Assembly (NCBI GenBank): GCA_964502145.1
Contig: CAZCVI010000019.1
Location: 32,458 to 96,457, forward strand
From: CAZCVI01 sp964502145
GTDB lineage: Bacteria; Acidobacteriota; Aminicenantia; UBA2199
Direction: 5' to 3'
Length of the DNA stretch: 64,000 bases
Shown here one piece after another: positions 34,201 through 42,318 of this stretch (its first letter is position 1; every line of letters starts with the position of its first letter). The notes under the pieces were generated by a model. It ran no database searches. It saw nothing but the letters and a program-made list of their open reading frames with translations, and was not told the DNA's origin. Both the position numbers and the translations under genes were made by a program.

Positions 34201-34984
34201 AATCATCAGATATGAAATAAAGAATATTCACAAAACCCTTAACAACCCCTCCGTTAAAGAGATGGTTCCCTGTATTTGCTGCCAATGCCTTGAAAGTGAA
34301 GAACCGCATTTCTACGAGTACTCATTCCTGAATAAATGCAAATCAAAAGGAAAGAAGGATATTCCTTGTCAGGTTACTATCGATGACGTTTCCGTGGACA
34401 GTTTACTGGAAGGAATCAATTCGCCGCTTCCGGGAGATTCCGGCGTTAAAATTAATTATAAATTACTCCAGGAAGTAAGAGCGGATTTTCGCCAGCTAAA
34501 AGAACTGGAGCCACAAGATAGAGGATTTGAGTTTGAGACGTTTCTAAATAAATTATTAAGTGTATATAATCTGTCACCGCGAAAACCTTATAAGAAAAAT
34601 GGAGAGCAAATCGACGGTAGTTTCCTGCTCAATAATAATACCTATCTCCTGGAGGCCAAATGGAAAAAGGAACCACTGGGACAGGCAGACCTACTAGTTT
34701 TCCATGGGAAAGTGGAAGGTAAAGCCCCTTGGGCAAGGGGACTTTTTGTCAGTTTCTCAGGTTTTACACAGCAAGGTCTTAACGCGTACGCAACTGGTAA
34801 ACAATCCTGTATCATTGGAATCTGTGGAAAAGATTTGGCATACGTAATCGACGGACGTATCGCACTGCCAGACTTGATAGAATTTAAGGTCAGACGAGCG
34901 GCTGAGACCAATGAATTCTATGTCCCCGTGACTAAACTCCCGGATTTTGACAAACCCAGCGAGATAGAGCAGGTGTTGCTGTGA
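31262..34984 (+). CDS. Roco protein, LRR-Roc-COR, with C-terminal PD-(D/E)XK nuclease-like domain
   Basis: The 1240-residue protein has two leucine-rich-repeat blocks (about 45-240 and 325-555, units like LPDEIGQLEYLQELELSWNQ), a Roc GTPase (P-loop VGNGGVGKT near 595, DFGGQ near 647, NKID near 703, SVSAATGEG) and a COR dimerisation region (about 790-980). A Cys cluster, CICCQC, lies near 1004. The C-terminal 150 residues contain EQIDGSF (Asp near 1118) and LLEAKWKK (Glu and Lys near 1131 and 1133), the spacing of a PD-(D/E)XK/Mrr-like nuclease. Known Roco proteins are GTP-controlled switches; here the LRRs would sense and the nuclease-like domain act. A role in phage defence is inferred from the layout and neighbours. 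Confidence 0.88.
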   Translation: MEPNRVSDADTLKQLEKKIGRTFHLCEFAELKRNSSGDYSIDETGAVTGLNLSNAKLEVFPEEILELKHIRVLKFWENNLSSLPDEIGQLEYLQELELSWNQFDIFPIGITGLKELRELNFYHNRISLLPSKIGKLSKLERLHIDSNQVTELPLEMCTLVNLKYLFLDHNKIRSLPPELEALDNLIILSLEKNEIQLFPLEIAKIKSLKRLDLGYNRISELPRDILQLEKRIILYIYGHETGINLYDNPIPFPRSVFNFDYDNHGVSYNVLDKKKAKEYFDNYDNKVRQLQIVHDLEEEAKKIIRKKLKEVEPRQVLDTKQSYAFDEKGDITHLNLDELKMTELPAALFWFKNLTMLTLRENRLADLPDELANFEKLTTLVLNSNKFTHVPTVLCRLKKLWNLWMDSNELSLLPDSFGNLSDLLTLHLCHNRFSQFPMVITQLTELKTLYLDGNQLTEIPPEIRQLTKLEYLCLSQNSLKRIPSAIFKLTQLKDLRITDNQLTHLPHGIAALRRLETLRLQNNRITELPKQITQLPIHISYKWDYPWKGVCLDKNPLINPPIEIVQKGRDAIIDYFKAVDKADTTEIYEAKLLIVGNGGVGKTCLMKKLVDPTININKKESTTEGIFINKWMVNTGNIPDFRINIWDFGGQAIYHATHQFFLTRRSLYLFVWEARKEDRLIDFDYWLHIIELLSDHSPVIIVLNKIDERRKLIDEAYIKNKFKNIVAFCSVSAATGEGMPELTRTIKREMEKLEHIGATLPDVWLRIRGELEEMNQNYIDYSKYLEICDYYGLDEKKADHLSRYFHDLGVFLHFQDHFILRDIVFLKPEWATNAVYKIVDNKKVITHFGKFEYGDLKDIWTDYPPSMYNYILELMKRFELCFPLPENAGYIFPELLRTNRPDYTWESSDNLRFEYHYDFMPGGILTRFIVKLHNIVKDSLYWKNGVIIKFEESEALILREELNRKIKITVNGNSKKEMLGIIRYEIKNIHKTLNNPSVKEMVPCICCQCLESEEPHFYEYSFLNKCKSKGKKDIPCQVTIDDVSVDSLLEGINSPLPGDSGVKINYKLLQEVRADFRQLKELEPQDRGFEFETFLNKLLSVYNLSPRKPYKKNGEQIDGSFLLNNNTYLLEAKWKKEPLGQADLLVFHGKVEGKAPWARGLFVSFSGFTQQGLNAYATGKQSCIIGICGKDLAYVIDGRIALPDLIEFKVRRAAETNEFYVPVTKLPDFDKPSEIEQVLL

Positions 34985-35267
34985 TAATGTAAAAAATTAA
35001 AGCAGCTCTTCAAGGATTCCTACTCAGGGAGCGCCAAAAGGAGGGCATGGTAAGCGATTATGAAACCCCATCTTCCCTTTCCTCACTAAGTTATGGCATA
35101 CTCATTCTTCCGATTGGAGGTGTTTGGGTGTTTCATATTTCAATGATCTCAGGCAGCTTATTGTTGCAATCATGATCTGGATAAAAAAAAGGGGGACGCC
35201 AATTAGAAGTTTTTTGCCAAGAGTGTTGACCACTTATTTTGTCCGACAGCAACACTTGTTTGGCGCA

Positions 35268-36368
35268 CTACTCAATTATGCCTTCCCTTTCTAATACAGC
35301 ACGCATATTTTCAAATATTGCTGAGATATGACCCTTCGGAAATCTTATTTGGCCAAGCCCATGAATATTGGTAAATTCTTCACAACCATCCTCTAATAAG
35401 ACAATGGCCCTCTCAAAACCAAGCCGACCTTGAAATAAACCGACTTCGTGAATTACATTCATCCGAGCATGTAGATTGCCATCGGATTGCTCATCTTCTG
35501 CGGTCATCACCAAAATAGCAAAACTGGCTTGATCAAGCATTTGTGCCAATCTTGTTATGTTTGGGACACCTGCTACGGGGACTCTATTAAATTCGTCCCA
35601 TGGAAGGCTTAAACGGTCTTTTACGAAATCTTTTAGCTCTCTCCAGAGTGGTGATCTTCCATGTCCAATGAATATATTTGTGCCAATTCTTTCTTCTCTC
35701 ACTTCTTTCCCTTCAATATTTTTTACATGGCTCGCAAGTTTGATTATCAGTTTATATAGTCTTATACATGCCTGATAAGGGAATTTAATTGCATGTGCTT
35801 TCGCCAAAACTGAAAAATGGGGTGGTACTATAAGACCTTTCTCAAAAGCAATCATGTCTCGTGACATCATTTGTCCTCGTGGCATCCAACATTGAGTAAA
35901 ATCATTTTCATTTAAGATTTTGGCAGCTTCAATTTTTTCAACAATCCCCTGCAAGAACTTATCCGCTCCTAACTCAAATCTTGCATGAACTAAAGAGAGA
36001 ACTGACGATTTTGCCTCATCGAATGCTTCAGATACATCGTGAGATTTCTTTATATAATAATCTAAGGAGGGGTTCTTAGCCCTGCCTTCTATCAGGGAGA
36101 CCACATCGTCGTATGCGAATTCACACCATGCACCTCTCGAACCAAATGAGAATGCATCTTTCAATCCCCACTCCTGACTAAATGCAGCCCCTGGCGGGGG
36201 AATTTGAAAGTTTTCGTAATAAACTCTTGAGTGGTACCCCAACCATGAGCCTGACCATGACTTTCCTACTTTATTAGCTACTTCTATTAGTTTTTCAACC
36301 TCTGGGGCATCTAACTCAGTGATACCTTCAAGTACATATGCGATTCTAAATAATTCTGCCGAAATCAA
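35268..36368 (-). CDS. TIR-like (PF10137-type) nucleotide-binding effector
   Basis: The 366-residue protein has an N-terminal domain of about 225 residues that I do not recognise and a C-terminal TIR-like domain (about 231-360): NIFIGHGRSPLWRELKDF, WDEFNRVPVAG, SFAILVMTAED, then ARMNVIHEVGLFQGRLG with probable catalytic Glu308. This is the pattern of the TIR-like family found as the effector in CBASS Cap12 and Pycsar proteins, which cleave NAD+. Translation starts at a TTG (36368) with AAGGAG six bases upstream. It is the second gene of a two-gene operon, 30 bases after the deoxyribosyltransferase-like gene. No cyclase is present, so the trigger is unknown. Confidence 0.75.
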   Translation of the reverse strand: MISAELFRIAYVLEGITELDAPEVEKLIEVANKVGKSWSGSWLGYHSRVYYENFQIPPPGAAFSQEWGLKDAFSFGSRGAWCEFAYDDVVSLIEGRAKNPSLDYYIKKSHDVSEAFDEAKSSVLSLVHARFELGADKFLQGIVEKIEAAKILNENDFTQCWMPRGQMMSRDMIAFEKGLIVPPHFSVLAKAHAIKFPYQACIRLYKLIIKLASHVKNIEGKEVREERIGTNIFIGHGRSPLWRELKDFVKDRLSLPWDEFNRVPVAGVPNITRLAQMLDQASFAILVMTAEDEQSDGNLHARMNVIHEVGLFQGRLGFERAIVLLEDGCEEFTNIHGLGQIRFPKGHISAIFENMRAVLEREGIIE

Positions 36369-36398
36369 TCGAAGCTCCTTTTTTATCGCCTAACTTTG

Positions 36399-37385
36399 TT
36401 AGTAGGCGTCGCTACTCAGAGCAAACCGGCTCCAAATATACTGAAAATGTTCCGTAAAAGAAGTTTCAACACCTTTGTGCCTACGGTCAAGGCGAAACGT
36501 TAAGTGATTACGGCTCTGCGTGGGCTGCGCAACGACACAATGAAAGATGTCGTCGTCGATTCGATACATGATCTGGTTTGGAAAATCATCGTAGGTACGG
36601 ACTTCGAACCTAGCCCTGTCGTAATCTTGGGCTACCCTTCGGGTTTTTGACAGTGCGTCTCTGAGATTATCTCTGAAGACACGTGGCGCAAACCCAAGTT
36701 GCCTGCCTCGCTTGGCAGCAAAATCGCTTTCTGGATCAAGACTGAGAATACGAATCTTGAGTTTCGACTTCTCCCGCCCAAGACCCCTCTGTATCTGTTG
36801 AAAGTATGTTTCCTCTGTGTCACCATACGCCTCGTGGAGAAAAGCGAGATTTGTCGTCAGGATATCGATTCTATTCTGGGCAGCAGAAAAGTACTTCTCG
36901 AGATGAACCTCTGGCCTGCTTGAGAAACACTCGACCATGTATTGTCTTTGAGAATAGACATCAGCTCTGCGTTCCTCTATGCAGCGAAGTGTTTCTTGAA
37001 GGCGCAGGTGCAGATTCACCTGAAGTCGTTGGAGACTATCGTTGTCAGAAATATTATAGAACTCAATTATTCGACCTATCAAATGCGTCGGAACTTTATC
37101 AGGTTCTTGAGAGATGAGAAAAAGGGGTGTCTGTGTGGCCAATGCAAGCCCAACCTCAATGAGAACATTTGGATTGCAAGTCGTGATGTCGGCGATAACC
37201 GCACCTGTTTTTCGATTCACATCTTCGATGTGTTTGGTTAGCCAGCCCTCAGAGGTCGTGGTCATATCAACCCTCACGATGTCCACCTTGCCACTTACAT
37301 CCCTCTTGGCGATCCCTTCAAGTGATCGCCAAACTTTGTCTGACCAATTCTCAGAGAATGGCATTAAAACAACTATACTGTACAT
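36399..37385 (-). CDS. Nucleoside 2-deoxyribosyltransferase-like protein with C-terminal unknown domain
   Basis: The first 115 residues of this 328-residue protein match the nucleoside 2-deoxyribosyltransferase-like fold: VLMPF near the start, GAVIADITTCNPNVLIEVGL at about 61-80 with Asp66, Asn71/Asn73 and Glu77 in the substrate-site positions. The remaining 200 residues form an alpha/beta domain (NRIDILTTNLAFLHEAYG, KLKIRILSLDPES) with a loose likeness to PLD-type folds but without HKD motifs. AGGAGG lies only 3 bases before the ATG. It precedes the TIR-like gene in one operon and may supply a nucleotide signal or act as a sensor; this is inferred. Confidence 0.65.
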   Translation of the reverse strand: MYSIVVLMPFSENWSDKVWRSLEGIAKRDVSGKVDIVRVDMTTTSEGWLTKHIEDVNRKTGAVIADITTCNPNVLIEVGLALATQTPLFLISQEPDKVPTHLIGRIIEFYNISDNDSLQRLQVNLHLRLQETLRCIEERRADVYSQRQYMVECFSSRPEVHLEKYFSAAQNRIDILTTNLAFLHEAYGDTEETYFQQIQRGLGREKSKLKIRILSLDPESDFAAKRGRQLGFAPRVFRDNLRDALSKTRRVAQDYDRARFEVRTYDDFPNQIMYRIDDDIFHCVVAQPTQSRNHLTFRLDRRHKGVETSFTEHFQYIWSRFALSSDAY

Positions 37386-37531
37386 ATACGCCTCCTTTTT
37401 TTCCGCTTAGCAATGATTTTATAGTTTGTATAAAAAGTTTCCGTGACTTCTCGTATCACTTATAAACTCTGTCATATAAACTTCCTTTTGGTCATAACTA
37501 ATTGTACTTCCGGTTTATCCGGACTTTTTTT

Positions 37532-37560
37532 AAAATAACATCATAGACAATAATAGTCAA
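37532..37560 (-). promoter_or_regulatory. Promoter of the deoxyribosyltransferase-like/TIR-like operon
   Basis: Minus-strand TTGACT (37560-37555), 17 bases, TATTTT (37537-37532). The leader of about 140 bases holds a TCCGG-TTTAT-CCGGA hairpin (37510-37524). Confidence 0.5.
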
Positions 37561-37640
37561 GTCCAAAATTAAAAAAAATGAAAAATGAGTAGTTTTACCT
37601 AAACTCAGAAATCCCATTACTGCTACTTGATGAGGAAGCT

Positions 37641-40600
37641 CTACTGGTGGGGAAGAGAAAAATGAGTACGTGGAAAGTAATCATCCCGAAGGTACCACAG
37701 CGCTGGTGCATCCAGTTTAGTCCCGTTGAAGACAATTTGCTTGGAGGCTTTATCGGCACGTGTACGCAGGTATTGGCTGACATTCATCCAACGGATCACT
37801 TTTTCTTCATCGCGGATCACCAGGAAAACATTGACGGGCTGATTAACCCAATACTCCAAGTGCCGCTGGTTCTGCACATCATAAATCCACTTATTGTCTT
37901 TTTGCCGGTAACGCAGGAAGGAAGCACCGTTTTTTAATTGCACATAAATCTTCTTGCCGCTGGCTTTGCCGTGATTGTCTTTGAATTCCACTTCGCCGTC
38001 TATCCCGTAATCGAACATCACCGTGGGTCGGAAAATCTGGTTGGCTTCACCGCAAATCGCCATCATATGCCCGATGAGGATTTGTTCCAAAGCCTGGGAA
38101 TCCAGTCCGCTGGTGGCCTTTTGCTCCATGTCCAGCACACGTTTGGCAACGGGGTCGGAACCGAGGCGTCTTTCGATGATGTCGATGAGGGGGACTTTTT
38201 TGTCGCACACCTGGCAGGTGATAAAATCTTTTCCGACGGCGAGGCGCTTGCGAATAATTTCTTTGTTATCCACGGGGGTGGCACAATTGGGGCAGAGATA
38301 GCGGCGGTCGCGGGTTACCTGGGTGGCGTATTTTTCCAGGTGCTGGTGAATGTACTGGATAAAGACGACTTTTAAATCATCGGTGACCTGGCTGTCGAAA
38401 AAGACGGCAATGGTGGCCAAACCTTCACCGTTACGGGTCAAAATCAATCCGGTGGTACTGCCAGTGGGGGTCTGGAATTCGGCAGCGTCTTTCCACAACT
38501 CCTTGTTGTCAAACTCACGGCTGTACCATAAACGAACGACTAACGTGGTATAGATAGTGGCCAGTTCACCGCAAAAGCTATAGGAGACAAAGATTTCAGG
38601 GCTATGAGGCAGGGGCCGTTCACGGCGGTACTGAGAAGGAAAGATGAGCTGTTTGCCCGCTGGGGTCTCTTCGGCAATACACAGCGATTTCGCCAACAAG
38701 AGCTGCACCATGGCCCTCATCAGTAACTCTTCATCAGCGGGGGTTAAACGCAACACTCCGGTGAGGTCGAAGGTGAGCTGGAATACGACTTGTTCGGATA
38801 CGCAACCGATCTCATCAATATGGGCACGGGCGGCGCGGATCACGGCGGAGGCATAATCGTTGATGGTTTCGGGGGTCAGTAACACGAGGTCACCGAAAGT
38901 TAATTCAAGCACCAGCCCGTGGTTACCCAGCAGAGTGACTGCGGTGCGCAGAGTGGGTTCATCGAAGGGAAACTCTGGCAGGTGCTGTTTTAACCGTTGG
39001 CTGAGTTCGGGAAAACGTAGCAAGCAGACGTCATGCTCTTCGCTCATCTGCAATAGGGCGTCTTTGAGTTGTTTGAGCAGTTTGGGGGTGGAGGACCAGG
39101 GCAGGGTGTGCCAGGGGATGTGGTTGGCAATCAGTTCTTTTAATGCGGAATTGTTTGTCAGACTCAAGCCGTCGGAACAGTTCTCGCCGGTATAGGCGCT
39201 GGTGGGCAGATAGGCGGCAAATTGATACTGCTGGAGAAAAGAGTCGATCTTTTTTTGACTGATCTTGATATGGCCCACATCGGTACGGGCGGCAATGAGT
39301 AGTTTTGCCAATTGACGCCCTTGGGTCATCTTGCAGGAGACGACCTGTAATACCTTGCACCACTCCACGACCTCGCGAAAGGGATCCTCGTGCTGGGGAT
39401 TAAAGAGCATTAGGGCGAGGGCGGTTTCATCCAGAAAGAGTTGATGGATCAAGCGATAGTCTTCCTGACCGGCGAGATCCCACAACAACACCTCCCGTTC
39501 GATGTTTTCTTCCTGGGGAAGCGGCAGGTCCATACGCCAGACCTGCATGCCGTGGGTGGAATAGGTTTTGACAAATTTATCTTCCATCAAACGATGGGCC
39601 AGACCGGACTTCCCCACACCACTCTCCCCCATCAGCACGACTTTGGCATTGGAGTAACGCTGGCCAGGATCAATGGGTAAGGCAGCTTCTTCAGAGGTGA
39701 GACGATAGATAAATAAGGAGTAATCTTTATCAACAATAGGAACAGCATTCCCCACCACAAGGCGTTTCCCATCGGGGCTGAAAGCAACCGATATAGGTGC
39801 AAAAAAACCATCTTTATCCTCAATCACCTGCACACAATTCCCGGTTTTTAAATCCCAAATGCGCACTGTAAAATCGTTAAACCCGGCGGAGGCCACCCAG
39901 TTCCCTCCCGGCGAAACAGCCACCGAATTAATGCTGCCTTGATGGCCTTCAAAGTTGCCTACACGGGCACCTGTCTCCAGGTTCCACAGCTTGATGGTTT
40001 TATCATCTGACCCGGAAACTACATATTTTTCATCCGGTGTAAAATGGACAGACTTAACAGAATTCGTATGGCCTTTCAGGGTGTGTAAACACTCGCAAGT
40101 TTCCATATCCCAGTATTTCACTGTTTTATCATAAGAACCGGAAACCGCCCGTTTGCCATCCCTGGTTACAGCAACAGATGTGACAGCATCCGTATGTCCT
40201 TTAAAAGTCTTCAAACACAGCCTGGAGTTGATATGCCATAGTTTAAGAGTGGAGTCATTTCCAGTAGCGCAGGAAAGTGCCAGATGATTATCCAGTAAAG
40301 CCACTACTGACAAAACAAAATGAGTATGCCCAGTTAATAAGCCTAAAAGCTTTCCATTTGCTGCATTCCAGATACGAATCGACTCATCTTTGGACCCAGA
40401 AAGAATTCGCATACCATCCGGAGTAATCGCCACACCTTTTACCTCACCCATATGCCCTTTTAATGTCTTCTTACAGTTGCAACTTTCCATATCCCAGATT
40501 CTAACAGTGTTGTCCCCTGAACCAGAAACCACCCAGCGACTATCCGGGCTTACCGCCACACTATTCACCCAACCTTTATGCCCTTTCTGCTTGTTTTCCA

Positions 40601-41063
40601 ATGTGGCAATGGGTTTGGGCGTTTCTTTTGCTTGTTCTGTTTTCTTCTCTTTCTCTTCCGGTTGGCAAGCCTTCAGCAATTTTTGGAAGGCATCATCCGT
40701 TTCCTGTTGGTAATCAATATAGGCATACCCTTTGATGTTCTCCGGTATCTCACAATCCGCCAATAACAACGGCAAGAACTGCCGCTCCCGATTGATGGGG
40801 TCACGGAACATAACCGTACTCCGTTCCATCTGCACCCAATCGGAACCAAAGGTGTTCTCCGTCATACATAATACCAAGACACGGGCGTTTGTTTGCCCCT
40901 CTTCCACTTTGAGGAAAATATGATCACCGGGTTTTATCTGCCAATCATCCAGCCATACCTTCAGCCCCGCCTCCCGTAAACGCCGGGCTAAACGAAGCAC
41001 CCTGTCTTTATCCCGACTGCTATAACTCAGAAAGAGATCAAATGCATATGTTTTTGCCATCAT
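37641..41063 (-). CDS. TIR-WD40-Roc-COR protein with DUF4365 nuclease-like C-terminus
   Basis: The 1140-residue protein begins with a TIR domain (1-140: FDLFLSYSSRDKD, VWLDDWQIKPGD, SDWVQMERS with probable catalytic Glu80). Seven WD40 repeats (about 155-455) can form one propeller. A Roc-type GTPase follows (GESGVGKSGL near 478, WDLAGQED near 529, and AARTDVG near 593 in the NKxD position), then a COR-like region. Two CxxC pairs (near 924 and 949) form a probable zinc ribbon, and a DUF4365-type PD-(D/E)XK-like domain (DYGIDGEVEF near 1018, YVQLKNG near 1040) ends the protein. It thus joins two possible effectors, NADase and nuclease, to one sensor-switch. No clear ribosome binding site is seen. 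Confidence 0.88.
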   Translation of the reverse strand: MMAKTYAFDLFLSYSSRDKDRVLRLARRLREAGLKVWLDDWQIKPGDHIFLKVEEGQTNARVLVLCMTENTFGSDWVQMERSTVMFRDPINRERQFLPLLLADCEIPENIKGYAYIDYQQETDDAFQKLLKACQPEEKEKKTEQAKETPKPIATLENKQKGHKGWVNSVAVSPDSRWVVSGSGDNTVRIWDMESCNCKKTLKGHMGEVKGVAITPDGMRILSGSKDESIRIWNAANGKLLGLLTGHTHFVLSVVALLDNHLALSCATGNDSTLKLWHINSRLCLKTFKGHTDAVTSVAVTRDGKRAVSGSYDKTVKYWDMETCECLHTLKGHTNSVKSVHFTPDEKYVVSGSDDKTIKLWNLETGARVGNFEGHQGSINSVAVSPGGNWVASAGFNDFTVRIWDLKTGNCVQVIEDKDGFFAPISVAFSPDGKRLVVGNAVPIVDKDYSLFIYRLTSEEAALPIDPGQRYSNAKVVLMGESGVGKSGLAHRLMEDKFVKTYSTHGMQVWRMDLPLPQEENIEREVLLWDLAGQEDYRLIHQLFLDETALALMLFNPQHEDPFREVVEWCKVLQVVSCKMTQGRQLAKLLIAARTDVGHIKISQKKIDSFLQQYQFAAYLPTSAYTGENCSDGLSLTNNSALKELIANHIPWHTLPWSSTPKLLKQLKDALLQMSEEHDVCLLRFPELSQRLKQHLPEFPFDEPTLRTAVTLLGNHGLVLELTFGDLVLLTPETINDYASAVIRAARAHIDEIGCVSEQVVFQLTFDLTGVLRLTPADEELLMRAMVQLLLAKSLCIAEETPAGKQLIFPSQYRRERPLPHSPEIFVSYSFCGELATIYTTLVVRLWYSREFDNKELWKDAAEFQTPTGSTTGLILTRNGEGLATIAVFFDSQVTDDLKVVFIQYIHQHLEKYATQVTRDRRYLCPNCATPVDNKEIIRKRLAVGKDFITCQVCDKKVPLIDIIERRLGSDPVAKRVLDMEQKATSGLDSQALEQILIGHMMAICGEANQIFRPTVMFDYGIDGEVEFKDNHGKASGKKIYVQLKNGASFLRYRQKDNKWIYDVQNQRHLEYWVNQPVNVFLVIRDEEKVIRWMNVSQYLRTRADKASKQIVFNGTKLDAPALWYLRDDYFPRTHFSLPHQ

Positions 41064-41187
41064 GTATATTATGTACCATAGTAGGACGGAAAAAGCAATA
41101 TGATGAACGATCCTAAATTCACTGACAAATCTATTTCACCACGAATTAACCGCAGTCCTCCGATGGTCGCCATTTTTTGATAACGGT

Positions 41188-41691
41188 CTACCTTTCGGAT
41201 TTGGTCTCTTCAGTGCTTTCTGTTCTTGCCCAGTTTTCAACCCGAAGTTTAGGGAACAACTCACTTAACCTTTGGAAAATAGTATCATTGCTCACCATAA
41301 TCAAATCATATTCAATTGCGATGGCGGCAAGTATTAAATCAAAATCATGTTTTTTAATCGTTTCCTGTTTATCATCCGTTCTTTTTGGATGTGCCTTATA
41401 GTGCGCTTTTAAATTTCCAAAGACCGCAGCTTCTTTTCCACTGAGAGGAATAATTGTAAATCGTTTTTTTATTTCTTCGATAACCAGAAGCGTATGGGCT
41501 GCAAATTGCTCACTACCGTTTATTTTTCTTAATGCCACCCCATAGTGCAATTCATACAAACTTAACACGGAAACAAAAAGTTGATCTTCATCTTGGAGTT
41601 TCTGGAAGCTCCTTTTTACCGAATCAAAAAAAAGAGAGGTTGGGTCTTCCAGATATAGTGGTATATTGGTATCTAATAAATATCGGGTCAT
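41188..41691 (-). CDS. vapC: VapC-type PIN-domain toxin
   Basis: The 167-residue PIN protein has the acidic residues of a metal-dependent RNase: Asp7 (YLLDTN), Glu47 (LYELHYG), Asp118 (HDFDLILAA) and Asp136 (VSNDT). It is longer than the common 130-residue VapC because of an insertion around 95-112 (KAHPKRTDDKQET). Its ATG overlaps the antitoxin stop by four bases. All catalytic residues are present, so it should be active. Confidence 0.85.
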   Translation of the reverse strand: MTRYLLDTNIPLYLEDPTSLFFDSVKRSFQKLQDEDQLFVSVLSLYELHYGVALRKINGSEQFAAHTLLVIEEIKKRFTIIPLSGKEAAVFGNLKAHYKAHPKRTDDKQETIKKHDFDLILAAIAIEYDLIMVSNDTIFQRLSELFPKLRVENWARTESTEETKSER

Positions 41692-41999
41692 TTAACAGAA
41701 TTAATAGTCGGCCCGGACACTGGATGATTGAAAGGGTCTTGAATTTCAAAATTGTCCCTGAAAGTCTGAAAACTTTCAATCAAGTCATCTCCCTTCCCTT
41801 TTAGATATTCTTGCGCGCACATCTCTTCTGCAACTTGCGCCCAATGGCTTACTTTAATTGGTTTTTCTGTTCCTCTTTCCTGTTGGATTGTGCGCACTTT
41901 TTTTTCTGAGATAAGACCATATTGCATTAATACTTGTAGAACACCGTGAAGAGCATCCGATGACCTCGGAAGTTCAATAGTAAGTTTGTTATGTGCCAT
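41688..41999 (-). CDS. Antitoxin partner of the VapC toxin
   Basis: The 103-residue protein precedes and overlaps the PIN toxin gene, which is the antitoxin position. I see no AbrB, RHH or Phd fold with certainty; the middle (KPIKVSHWAQVAEEMCAQEYL) is helical and the C-terminus (ESFQTFRDNFEIQDPF) looks like a toxin-wrapping tail. AAGGA precedes the ATG. Confidence 0.7.
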   Translation of the reverse strand: MAHNKLTIELPRSSDALHGVLQVLMQYGLISEKKVRTIQQERGTEKPIKVSHWAQVAEEMCAQEYLKGKGDDLIESFQTFRDNFEIQDPFNHPVSGPTINSVK

Positions 42000-42027
42000 T
42001 TGTATTCCTTTATTCTATAACAATAAT

Positions 42028-42056
42028 ATTATACTTCCATTTTGTAATTTTATCAA
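42028..42056 (-). promoter_or_regulatory. Promoter of the VapBC-type operon
   Basis: Minus-strand TTGATA (42056-42051), 17 bases, TATAAT (42033-42028), 28 bases before the antitoxin start. Confidence 0.65.
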
Positions 42057-42069
42057 CTCCCCCAACCAT

Positions 42070-42238
42070 CCTGAATTCACCGCCAATTCTTTGAGAGTAC
42101 CATAAAATCAAGTGGGAGGAATGGGAATTATGGGAAGAATGGGAAGAATGGGAAGAATGGGAAGAATGGGAGTTTTTTTGTTTATCCCATCATTCCCATA
42201 TTTCCCATACTTCCCATTAAGTTGGCGATGAATCCAGG
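42070..42238. mobile_element. MITE-like element with 4-base target duplication, GGGAAGAAT class
   Basis: Ends are CCTGAATTCACCGCCAA (42070-42086) and TTGGCGATGAATCCAGG (42222-42238), matching at 15 of 17 positions as inverted repeats. They are flanked by CCAT on both sides (42066-42069 and 42239-42242). Inside, direct GGGAAGAAT units (42113-42168) face reverse-complement units (42185-42217). Confidence 0.75.
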
Positions 42239-42283
42239 CCATTCTTATTTTGGCACTTCTTGCGGGGGCGAAACCGTGTGTTT

Positions 42284-42300
42284 GCCCTAACCAGAAACGC
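42284..42300. repeat. Dispersed 17-base repeat, copy 2
   Basis: The reverse complement is identical to 29954-29970; the copy lies next to the MITE-like element. Confidence 0.6.
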
Positions 42301-42318
42301 CAAAATGCGCATGGCTGG

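Noticed and set aside
35047..35175. 42-codon hydrophobic frame after the Roco gene
   Set aside because: AGGAGG is only two bases from the ATG and no related sequence or partner is apparent; not supported as a gene.
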